A stretch of DNA of 43,326 nucleotides from an uncultured Clostridia bacterium. GTDB taxonomy: Bacteria; Bacillota; Clostridia; Christensenellales; UBA3700. Below are positions 26,656 to 34,432 of the stretch, one piece after another. How positions within the stretch are numbered: the first letter of the stretch is position 1; each line of letters begins with the position of its first letter. A model generated the notes under the pieces. That model did no database searches. It saw nothing but the letters and a program-made list of their open reading frames with translations, and was not told the DNA's origin. Location of the stretch: positions 1 through 43,326 of the forward strand of contig CAMQWP010000016.1 in assembly GCA_947038565.1 (NCBI GenBank), in the 5' to 3' direction. Both the position numbers and the translations under genes were made by a program.

Positions 26656-28560
26656 TTACCCTTCTACCTTGTAAGTTTCTTTATCAAAGTCAACAGTTAT
26701 CTTAACGACGTTGCTAAATACTGTCTGTTGAACTCTATATTTATCATCTAAAAACTTGTGACTTATCATCTCCGCGTTATATACTTTTTCGTTTATTTTA
26801 GCTATCTCGCAAGTTTGTTTTATCCTGTCAGCAAGCACCTTATCACTTTCTTTTTCCATGCTCGCCATAGAGTTGTTGAAGTAAGGAGTTTGACCATTAA
26901 GTATACAATGAAGCCTACCAGCGTCGCCATCAGGGATACCCCAACCACCTTTGCCCTCACAGTGCCATGGTACAAATACGCAGTCATGATAGACTAAGTT
27001 TGTGATCGGAACTGCCACACCGACACCGATACCCCCGCCTTGAGGAGTAACCGCATAAGGTGCGTGATGAACTAAGTCAAGGTACTGCACCATATTACAG
27101 CCGATCTCTTCACTACTCATGATAAGACCCTTTGCTCTAAGCATGTCGAAGCATTCACCACGTGCATTTATGCTCTCTGTTCTAGTGGTAGTATGGTTCG
27201 GATTATAGTTCTCATCACCCCACATAATCCCCCACACATCAAGGTACGTTCCTTTTATATTTACACCGTTCTCGGCAAGCTCGCGATAAGTCCTCTCGAC
27301 GAATGGTTTAGCAAGCGTACTGTCTAGCCAGTTATGCGCACCGCCCGCCCAATAGTCACAGTATGATTTTTTCATATTGATATCAAAAACGCACTTACTC
27401 TCTTCGTAGACGGAACTATCTTGATAACAATCTCTATACTGGTCATGAAGCCCAAACTCATAACCTAACTTCTCGCATGTGTCTGATAACTTCCTCATGC
27501 CTTCATAGCCACCAGCCTCGGCACAAGGAGGGAGAATGTACGGATGAAGATTATCATAACCACGCACGCCCCAACCATCAGTATGCACGTATGCACGCTC
27601 TAGACCAAGTGCTTTAAATCTTTTAAATTCCGCCTCTGTATCAGCGAAAGTATTGTATAGAACCTTGCCTATTTTAGTGCTTTTATATAGACCACTTTCA
27701 GGCACATTATTGTCCATAATTCGCCAGTGAATCACTGGTGTACCTATCAGTTTTGCGACGTTTGGATTTGACTTAATTTTCTCGTCAATAGTAGTCAAAA
27801 CTCCCTTCTTTTGTTCATTCGCTCTGAAGTCTTTAGCTATGTCTACATAGTCACAATCATCCATAAAATGATAGTGGATAGTACGCTTATAACCTAGCTT
27901 ACCAAGCGTCGAATACCAGTTCGAAGAAGTAAGGAATGATTTGCTTTTGCCGTAGCAAGAAAAAAGCGAACAATCATTGCTGTCTTCTACTACCGCAGAG
28001 TAGCCTTTACCACCACACACACGCCCCCAAAGACCGAGATACGCATCGCCGATACTTACCTTTCTCCAGTATTTAGTCATAAGATATATTTGACCGCGAT
28101 TAGTCTTCCAGTTGTCAGGCAACATAAAGCCTTGACGCATAGGATCAATGGTGTAGCTGTCATTTCTATCGAACTTAACCGCATTAAAAGGCTGTGGAAA
28201 GTATACGGCTTTTATATCCATACCACTCTCATTAGTCGACTCTATAGAGAAGTCAATCTTCCCATTATCTAATATTTCAGCGGTAACTATTAGTGAGAGT
28301 GATAGCTTTGCGAACCCTAGTAGAAAGCCAGAATAAGTACTGATTATCTTATCGCCATCAATGCGATGACTGATCTTTTTCGCCCAGCTGAACGCCTTAG
28401 GAAACCATAAATACTTACCAAATACTTTCTTTTGGAAAAATATATGTGGTTTTCTACCGTCACCACGCCAGCTAAACCCATCTTGTTCGACCTCGTATTT
28501 CAAATTGTTACTAAGTAGTTTTAATGTCGTACTACCTCTTTGCACTTGTATAGTTTTCAT
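26656..28560 (-). CDS. GH129/GH101-like alpha-N-acetylgalactosaminidase-type glycoside hydrolase (634 aa)
   Basis: Start at ATG 28560 (MKTIQVQRG), with GGGGGA just upstream; the frame opens earlier at 28620. An N-terminal beta-domain (about 1-230) precedes a TIM-barrel: Y-V-H-T-D-G-W-G (Asp328), L-H-D-Q-Y-R-D, T-Y-L-D-V-W-G (Asp441) and M-S-S-E-E-I-G (Glu484/485). The 43-residue gap from Asp441 to Glu484 and the overall length match what I recall for the nucleophile and acid/base of Bifidobacterium NagBb (GH129). That family hydrolyses alpha-GalNAc from mucin Tn/T antigens; this comparison is from memory. No signal peptide, so it would act on imported glycans. First gene of an operon with DUF5107, with a promoter at 28677-28705 and a divergent AraC gene. 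A DUF5696-type or other alpha-galactosidase-like activity is the main alternative. Confidence 0.65.
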   Translation of the reverse strand: MKTIQVQRGSTTLKLLSNNLKYEVEQDGFSWRGDGRKPHIFFQKKVFGKYLWFPKAFSWAKKISHRIDGDKIISTYSGFLLGFAKLSLSLIVTAEILDNGKIDFSIESTNESGMDIKAVYFPQPFNAVKFDRNDSYTIDPMRQGFMLPDNWKTNRGQIYLMTKYWRKVSIGDAYLGLWGRVCGGKGYSAVVEDSNDCSLFSCYGKSKSFLTSSNWYSTLGKLGYKRTIHYHFMDDCDYVDIAKDFRANEQKKGVLTTIDEKIKSNPNVAKLIGTPVIHWRIMDNNVPESGLYKSTKIGKVLYNTFADTEAEFKRFKALGLERAYVHTDGWGVRGYDNLHPYILPPCAEAGGYEGMRKLSDTCEKLGYEFGLHDQYRDCYQDSSVYEESKCVFDINMKKSYCDYWAGGAHNWLDSTLAKPFVERTYRELAENGVNIKGTYLDVWGIMWGDENYNPNHTTTRTESINARGECFDMLRAKGLIMSSEEIGCNMVQYLDLVHHAPYAVTPQGGGIGVGVAVPITNLVYHDCVFVPWHCEGKGGWGIPDGDAGRLHCILNGQTPYFNNSMASMEKESDKVLADRIKQTCEIAKINEKVYNAEMISHKFLDDKYRVQQTVFSNVVKITVDFDKETYKVEG

Positions 28561-28676
28561 AAATCCCCCAGTAGAGCATAATAATGCTCGTAAAAATGAT
28601 AAAATAATCATCAATAGCAAGCTAAATCGCCACGCGAAACCTACTAGAATACCATCTATAAATCATTCACAATACT

Positions 28677-28705
28677 ATTATATACTATCATAGTGCTAAA
28701 TTCAA
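28677..28705 (-). promoter_or_regulatory. Promoter of the GH129-like / DUF5107 operon
   Basis: On the minus strand TTGAAT (28705-28700), a 17-bp spacer and TATAAT (28682-28677), giving a leader of about 110 nt before the ATG at 28560. It lies back-to-back with the AraC promoter, the usual place for AraC-controlled activation. Confidence 0.75.
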
Positions 28706-28745
28706 CCCACGATATCACATATTTCTCGCACATTATCACGAATTA

Positions 28746-28754
28746 TGCTATAAT
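28746..28754 (+). promoter_or_regulatory. Extended -10 promoter of the AraC-type regulator gene
   Basis: TGC-TATAAT (28746-28754) forms an extended -10; no good -35 hexamer is visible 17 bp upstream. It is about 75 bp before the likely ATG at 28829 and about 40 bp from the divergent operon promoter. Confidence 0.6.
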
Positions 28755-28828
28755 AGTTGCTTTTTATCGGGTAATGCTCTAAAATACATATATACTTGCA
28801 AATAATCATAATAATAGAGGTGCTAATG

Positions 28829-29649
28829 ATGGACGATCTTAACAAAAGAATATACCTATAAATATAGACGAGCCTGATTTGTTTAATCTATATAACGCAG
28901 GCACAACACTCAAAAATAAGTATTTCTACTGCTCAAAAACGGATAGTAAAATATACATATTTGAGTATGTGATCAGCGGAAAAGGTAGCATAATTTGCGG
29001 TGGCAAACTGTACCCTGTAGAGGCAGGAAACTTTTACATAGTGCCTAAAGAACGGACATACGAATACTTTACTGACGCTGATGACCCGTACGAGCGAATG
29101 TGGTTTTACGGCGAAGGAAAGCTATTTGACATGCTATACAATCTATGCTTTAATGACATCGACGTGGCTGTCTCAAAAGGCGACTATACCTGCATAATCG
29201 GAAAATTATTTGATATATTCACCGACTACACCGCTAGCTCAGATATAGAATTATCTAAACTATTTACTGAGCTTTTTATCACAGCTAAGCAACTGCAAAC
29301 ACAAAACTATCAAATACACGATAAGAATGTAAAAAACAAAGCTAGCAAAATAAAAAACTACATTTGCACACACTTTGACGAAAAGTTCGACCTTGCTAGC
29401 ATGGCTGAAAAGTTCGACACTACAAAAAATCAAATAATCATCGACTTTAAGCGTGCGTACGGCACTACACCGTATGTATTTAGCACTATGTACAAGCTAG
29501 ACATGGCGGAAGAAATGCTAAAACGCGGACTTACCAATAAAGAAATTGCCGATCAACTAGGGTATTGCGACGAAAAGCACCTTAGTAGGCTTTTCATAAA
29601 GCACAAGAAAACATACCCGAAACTAGTCAAACAACGCTATAACAAATGA
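28829..29649 (+). pseudogene. AraC-family transcriptional regulator with a probable 1-base frameshift after codon 6
   Basis: AGAGGTG precedes ATG at 28826/28829. That frame reads M-D-D-L-N-K and then hits a stop within about six codons. One added A in the A-run at 28843-28846 would join it to the long frame: ...K-N-I-P-I-N-I-D-E-P-D-L-F-N-L-Y. The long frame itself begins only at a TTG (28879) without a convincing ribosome binding site. It has an N-terminal AraC-type cupin (about 25-85; G-G-K-L-Y-P-V-E-A-G-N-F-Y-I-V-P). A C-terminal two-HTH domain of about 95 residues follows, with IADQLGYCDEKHLSRLF as the second recognition region. Divergent from the glycosidase operon, which it probably activates in response to a sugar (inference). 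Lesion may be real decay, slippage-prone expression, or a homopolymer assembly error; a TTG start is the alternative. Confidence 0.75.
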
Positions 29650-29828
29650 TACAACGCTCTTCTATCTAAAAACAAAGTAATACATTATAGTGATAAATAT
29701 GTAATGATATATAGCTGCTAACACTGTGATCATCGCAATGCTACAACACTACGACACATTTATGACGACACATTTCACTGAAATATACCCTGCAATATCG
29801 CAATGAAATAGATATTTTTGACAATACA

Positions 29829-29861
29829 AATACTGCGTGGATAAACTATCCACGCAGTATT
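29829..29861. terminator. Bidirectional terminator between the convergent AraC and LysR genes
   Basis: A 15-bp perfect stem, AATACTGCGTGGATA (29829-29843) / TATCCACGCAGTATT (29847-29861), with loop AAC and T-rich flanks on both strands. Apart from this hairpin, the 29650-30053 gap shows no gene; it holds a few short repeats of ACGACACATTT type. Confidence 0.8.
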
Positions 29862-30053
29862 AATTTATTTGTATATAACTAATAGCTTTTAATCGGAAAT
29901 GATTTTATACCATAATAATCACAATTGATTTTGCAGGCTATATGATAATTTACTTACTTAATTTGCTCTTTCAGCAGAGATTATTTGAAAAAAAATTTCA
30001 ATATTTTCTGATGAGGAATTGATTTTTTTAATAATAAAAGGCTATAATCTACA

Positions 30054-30890
30054 TCAGCTGTCGCACTTAACAAGCTGAATAAAATCAGCCATTGTTTGCG
30101 TGATTATCTTATCCTTGTGATACGCGATGACAAAATCTCTATTAATTTTGCCGATATTTAAGTCGACAAGGGACGCAACGGCAAGCTCCGCAGTCAATAA
30201 TAGACTTGACATCGCACCTATTGCAAGCCCTTGTTTTAGCATTTTTTTAATGCATTCCGTATTCGAGATCGTCCATATTTTTAAAGATTGCATGCCAAGA
30301 CTAGCTAGATTTGCCACTACCGCATCACGCGAACCACTGCCTTGCTCCCTTGCGATAATATTTTCCATCTTGACATTATTATCCTTCGCCACAAATATTA
30401 TATCATCCTTATAAAACGGTACACATACAATATCTTTGCTCTCAATACGCCCCTCAACTAGTCCGATATCTATTTTGCTCTCTAATATCATTCGCTCGAT
30501 CTTTGCAGTGTTTTCTACATCTACATTGATCTGGCAATTATTTAAACTATTAAATTTACTTAAATAATCAGGCAAAAGGCATGTACCAATAGTCACGGTC
30601 GCACCTATCCTCAAATAAGCTAATTCGTCCGTGCCACTACGCCCAATCTCCCTTTCAATATCGTCAAAGTTACCGCACAACTGGCGTGCAAATGCTAGCA
30701 ACTTCTCGCCGTACGGTGTAAGGTAAAGTTTCCTACTTAACCTATCAAATAACTTCACGCCGTAATACTTCTCCAGCTCGGATATTGTCTGACTCACTGC
30801 TGGCTGAGCGATAAATAGCTTTTCCGACGCTCTTGTTATGCCATTATTATCTACTACACATATAAATACTTTAAGATGTCTTATCGTCAT
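30054..30890 (-). CDS. LysR-family transcriptional regulator (278 aa)
   Basis: Residues 1-60 are the winged HTH typical of LysR proteins (MTIRHLKVFICVVDNNGITR, then A-S-E-K-L-F-I-A-Q-P-A-V-S-Q-T-I-S-E-L-E). About 88-275 is a periplasmic-binding-like effector domain (Y-L-R-I-G-A-T near the start; D-I-G-L-V-E-G at about 135). AAAAGG lies 6 bp before the ATG. Divergent from the YeiH-family exporter with only 100 bp between starts. This layout is the same as the known yeiE-yeiH pairing in enterobacteria (established knowledge), so it likely controls the exporter. The effector is unknown. An inverted pair TTATCTAT (30905-30912) / ATAGATAA in the intergenic region may be an operator. Confidence 0.9.
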   Translation of the reverse strand: MTIRHLKVFICVVDNNGITRASEKLFIAQPAVSQTISELEKYYGVKLFDRLSRKLYLTPYGEKLLAFARQLCGNFDDIEREIGRSGTDELAYLRIGATVTIGTCLLPDYLSKFNSLNNCQINVDVENTAKIERMILESKIDIGLVEGRIESKDIVCVPFYKDDIIFVAKDNNVKMENIIAREQGSGSRDAVVANLASLGMQSLKIWTISNTECIKKMLKQGLAIGAMSSLLLTAELAVASLVDLNIGKINRDFVIAYHKDKIITQTMADFIQLVKCDS

Positions 30891-30930
30891 ACATAACCTT
30901 TTCCTTATCTATTTGATATTATTATACTAT

Positions 30931-30959
30931 TTTACTTATTCATTGTCAAGTGTTATAAT
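30931..30959 (+). promoter_or_regulatory. Promoter of the YeiH-family exporter gene
   Basis: TTTACT (30931-30936), 17-bp spacer, TATAAT (30954-30959). It lies in the 100-bp divergent region shared with the LysR gene and inside the TTATCTAT / ATAGATAA inverted pair. Confidence 0.6.
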
Positions 30960-30990
30960 ATATTTATAGATAAAAAAGTGAGGTGCGTGA

Positions 30991-32178
30991 ATGAATAAAG
31001 TAGTTACAGTTATCAAAAAATATCCGTTAGGGATCATATTATCAGCAATACTTGCCGTAGTAGGAGTATTAATATCTAGTTTAATACCATACGGGCTGAT
31101 CAGTGGCGGGGTAATCGCATTGATATTAGGAATGCTTGTAAATCCTTTGATTATGAAAAAGCAAGAGTATTTCGTAGGCGGACTAAAATTTTCATCATCA
31201 ATACTGCTTAAATCAGCAATAGTACTGATGGGTGCTAGCCTATCATTCAGCCAAGTATTAGAAGTGGGCAAGTTCTCACTTATAGTTATGTGCTTTACGC
31301 TTTTTACATCATTTTTCTTCGGGTACTTATTCGGTAGATTATTTAAAATGAACTGGGAATTATCTAGCCTTATATCAGCGGGAACTGGTATTTGCGGAGG
31401 TAGTGCAATAGCCGCTATTTCTCCAGTGATTGACGCTAGCGATACCGATATCGCATACGCTATGTCGGCCACATTCATATTCGATATTTTCATGGTAATC
31501 CTCTTCCCTATACTCGGAAAGGCTTTTCACATGTCCGACCTCGGTTACGGTCTATGGGCTGGCACGGCGGTAAATGACACAAGCAGTGTTGTCGCAGCGG
31601 GATACGCATTTTCGGACGCAGCGGGCAACTTCGCCGTTATCGTAAAACTCACACGCACATTATCAATAATACCAGTAGTGATAATATTTTCATTTATCAA
31701 ACAGCATGTTACTCGCAAAAAACTAGCTTCAGCGGTTATAAGCTCCGATACAGCTATCGCTAATCTAAGTCTTGAAAATACAACTGCACTTGTTTCTACA
31801 AGCTCTCATACAGCAAGTAATATCGATAGCGCCTCTGATGACATGCCATTTTGCCCCCCTAACGTCACAGAGATCAATATTAATGAGAACGCAAAAAAGA
31901 CAAAGATAAATTTCTTGAAAATATGTCCGTTCTTCATCATACTATTCTTAGTGATGGTCGGCATAAAAAGCAGTGGAATAATCCCCGACGTTGCAAGTGA
32001 CATCATCTCAGAGATAAGCAAATTTTTAATGGTAATGGCACTAGCGTCTATCGGGCTAAAGACAAACTTCAAAAAGCTGTCTAAGTCAGGATTTAAACCT
32101 ATGCTACATGGCTTTATCATCTCATTGCTTGTCGTATTAGTATCATTCGGCGTTCAATTCATGTTCGGACAACTGTAA
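30991..32178 (+). CDS. YeiH-family putative sulfate exporter (395 aa)
   Basis: A polytopic membrane protein with about ten hydrophobic helices. It has the family hallmark G-T-G-I-C-G-G-S-A-I-A-A (about 131-142), and the second signature W-A-G-T-A-V-N-D-T-S-S-V-V-A-A-G follows at about 189-204. GAGGTG precedes the ATG at about 5 bp. Between the two halves there is a hydrophilic loop of about 65 residues (about 235-300) that is Ser/Asn/Thr-rich; it appears longer than in most family members. The family (Cons_hypoth698) is annotated as sulfate/organosulfonate-type exporters, with transport shown in few members, so substrate is uncertain. Controlled most likely by the divergent LysR protein. The next gene, at 32305, has its own promoter. 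Confidence 0.85.
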   Translation: MNKVVTVIKKYPLGIILSAILAVVGVLISSLIPYGLISGGVIALILGMLVNPLIMKKQEYFVGGLKFSSSILLKSAIVLMGASLSFSQVLEVGKFSLIVMCFTLFTSFFFGYLFGRLFKMNWELSSLISAGTGICGGSAIAAISPVIDASDTDIAYAMSATFIFDIFMVILFPILGKAFHMSDLGYGLWAGTAVNDTSSVVAAGYAFSDAAGNFAVIVKLTRTLSIIPVVIIFSFIKQHVTRKKLASAVISSDTAIANLSLENTTALVSTSSHTASNIDSASDDMPFCPPNVTEININENAKKTKINFLKICPFFIILFLVMVGIKSSGIIPDVASDIISEISKFLMVMALASIGLKTNFKKLSKSGFKPMLHGFIISLLVVLVSFGVQFMFGQL

Positions 32179-32245
32179 GAAAATCTACATTGATAGCACA
32201 TACATCGCTTATTATATCCATAAACGCAATTAAGGCGAATTATTA

Positions 32246-32275
32246 TTGTTTGAAATCATGATTATATGTTATAAT
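32246..32275 (+). promoter_or_regulatory. Promoter of the polytopic membrane protein gene
   Basis: TTGTTT (32246-32251), 18-bp spacer, TATAAT (32270-32275), about 30 bp before the likely ATG at 32305. Confidence 0.55.
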
Positions 32276-32304
32276 GTAATTATAATAGAGCAATGGAGGA
32301 CATC

Positions 32305-33000
32305 ATGCAAGCAATTATGGAACCAATTTTCGACATACTATACCTTATCATCGTCACTAGTATAGGTGTTATAATGATAGCCAAAAGCAAAGGCGACAAG
32401 CAAACTTTAGCATTCGGCATAATGGCGGTTGTACTAGGTCTTGGTGACGCTTTTCACCTAATACCGCGTATAATGGCACTAGTCACCGAAGATGGTTTCG
32501 TAACTTACGCTGCCGCACTTGGCATAGGAAAACTTATCACGTCTATCACCATGACAGGCTTTTATATTATACTATATTATATATGGCGTATTCGTTATCA
32601 AATAAAAGGCAAACACTACCTAACAATCATATACTCATTGCTTGCTGCAATGCGTGTTATATGCTGTTTCTTCCCTCAAAACAACTGGCTAAATAACGCC
32701 GATTGCACTATCCTATGGACGCTACTACGTAATGTTCCTTTTGCGATAATGGGCATAATAATAATAGTTTTATTCGCAGTATCCGCTATCAAAACAAAAG
32801 ACAAACCTTACTACTTTATGTTCGTAACTATCATACTAAGTTTTGGTTTCTATATCCCTGTCCTGTTCTGGGCGGATCAATTCCCAATGATCGGACTACT
32901 TATGATCCCGAAAACTTGTGCATATGTATGGACTATCTTAATAGGATTCATAGACAGTATCAAGTCAGGTAAAATATCTCTTAAAAAGTCAAACAAATAA
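32305..33000 (+). CDS. Polytopic membrane protein, hypothetical (231 aa)
   Basis: ATG at 32305 (MQAIMEPIFDILYL) has GGAGG 5-6 bp upstream; an in-frame ATG at 32293 overlaps that ribosome binding site and is less likely. Seven hydrophobic helices are visible, e.g. FDILYLIIVTSIGVIMIA and FAIMGIIIIVLFAVSAI, with a short Lys-rich C-terminus (K-I-S-L-K-K-S-N-K). The motif L-G-L-G-D-A-F-H-L-I-P-R in helix 2 stands out: polar Asp, His and Arg within the membrane suggest a functional site. I do not recognise the family. Own promoter and terminator, so it is probably expressed alone. Confidence 0.75.
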   Translation: MQAIMEPIFDILYLIIVTSIGVIMIAKSKGDKQTLAFGIMAVVLGLGDAFHLIPRIMALVTEDGFVTYAAALGIGKLITSITMTGFYIILYYIWRIRYQIKGKHYLTIIYSLLAAMRVICCFFPQNNWLNNADCTILWTLLRNVPFAIMGIIIIVLFAVSAIKTKDKPYYFMFVTIILSFGFYIPVLFWADQFPMIGLLMIPKTCAYVWTILIGFIDSIKSGKISLKKSNK

Positions 33001-33029
33001 GTCAAATCAATAAGTCAAATGAATACACA

Positions 33030-33063
33030 AAAAGCTCCGAAACATAACTGTTTCGGAGCTTTT
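33030..33063. terminator. Bidirectional terminator between the polytopic membrane protein gene and giant protein copy A
   Basis: A 14-bp perfect stem, AAAAGCTCCGAAAC / GTTTCGGAGCTTTT, with loop ATAACT and T-runs on both strands. The same stem recurs at 41028-41061 with the loop reverse-complemented. Confidence 0.9.
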
Positions 33064-33130
33064 AATTTTGTCTTATTATTTAGTTATCATTCTTATGCGA
33101 ATAATCATTATAATCAAGCAAGCTGAGTTA

Positions 33131-33215
33131 TCAATAAAATTGTCTACTTAATATCGTCATTGCTCTCCGATTGCACTCATTTACTTACAATCCTAACTCC
33201 ATCATATGTATTTAA
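33131..33215 (-). pseudogene. Deletion scar: tyrosine-recombinase 3' end fused to the 5' end of a 233-aa gene
   Basis: 33131-33169 on the minus strand reads R-R-A-M-T-I-L-S-R-Q-F-Y-stop, matching the recombinase tail at 41128-41166 (R-R-A-M-T-I-L-S-R-Q-L-H-stop). From 33171 the sequence switches to match 41992-42030: TTGCACT, then AATCCT and CATATGT, which is the start of the 233-aa gene. The equivalent of about 41167-41990 (about 820 bp) is missing here. This segment and terminator fill most of the 33001-33317 gap. Confidence 0.75.
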
Positions 33216-33240
33216 TCATGGATTTATAATCAATAAATAA

Positions 33241-34432
33241 CCACTAGATAATTAAAATCATAACTAGTCAATCAACAAACCCCCACTACAAATACACCTA
33301 TCATCGCGAATAGTAAATTACTTTTTAGTAGTTTTACTAGCTATCTCTTTAGCATTTTTCTTAGCAAGTCTCTTCTCTAGCTTTATAGTTTCTCGCATTT
33401 CGATTATTGTTATATAATTCATCTCAACGATATCCATAACCGTACTTAGAGACTTTTCATCAGTCACATTAACCAGTACTGGCTTTTGCTTTAGCTTGAT
33501 ATCAGTGTCGCGTTCGTACTTACTCAAGCCGTCATTCGGGATAAGCAAGTGTGCGATGATAACGTTTGCATTTATCGTGATTTTAAGCAGTTGACTACTA
33601 CCGATCTTGAAGTTATCGTGCATTTCAGAGTTCGTTGTTCTAGTCTCTACCTTGTTCGATACCATCTTAAATAGCTTGTCATATCTGCGTTTTTGACTCT
33701 TATCAAGCATGTTATAACGCTCTTCTTTTGTCATCACTACCTTGACTGGCGGTATTACAAATCTCCTATCCTTACCACCGTAATAGATCTCATCAGCAAC
33801 AACATGCTTTTGCTCTTCTTGCTGCATATTACGCTTTATCTTCTCAAAATCCCTCATGTCTTGGTCAACCTCTTCTTGAAGACTGACCTTTGCCGCCTTT
33901 GCGATCTCCGCCTCGGCTTGTGCCTCGAATATCTGACGCATATTTGTCGTCATCAGTTCCATCATGCTTGACATCACTTCCTTGATATCATTCTTGTCCA
34001 TCCCGTCACGTCTTTCTCCGTCATAGACCTGTGGCAAGTTCGATTGAGACTGATTAGGCATTTGCATTTGAGGATTATATCCATACATCTGCTGTCCATA
34101 CATCTGCTGTCCATACATCTGCTGTTGAGCTTGCATATTCAAGTACTGCTGTTGCTTTTGCAAATCATTAACGATCGGGTTGCCCTGTGCGTCATAAATT
34201 TGTGGCTGTGGTGACTGCATATTGTTATTAAAGCCATAATACGGCTGATTTAACTGCGGTAAAGGCTGTGGTTGTATAGGTACTTCTGGCAATGATCGCG
34301 CCGCCAATTGCTCAGTTATTCTGTCATTCAACATCTTTTGTTGTGCTAACATTTGCTCTTGCATCTGCTTTTGTTGTAACTGCATCATCTCTTGTTGTGC
34401 TTTCATTTGCTCTTGCATTACTAGCGTTTGTG
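33241..34432. repeat. Segmental duplication, copy A arm (partner 42151-43326)
   Basis: 33241-34432 is nearly identical to 42151-43326: it starts CCACTAG before both stops, shares more than 300 codons with few changes, and still matches at the right window edge. Differences include one QQMYG unit, D-L-Q/D-V-Q, and a short diverged patch (E-K-I-K-R-N-M-Q-Q versus E-K-R-K-R-D-L-D-D). Confidence 0.95.

Noticed and set aside
30936..31493. 185-codon minus-strand frame opposite the YeiH-family gene
   Set aside because: It overlaps the exporter's conserved motifs in antisense and has no family resemblance or ribosome binding site.
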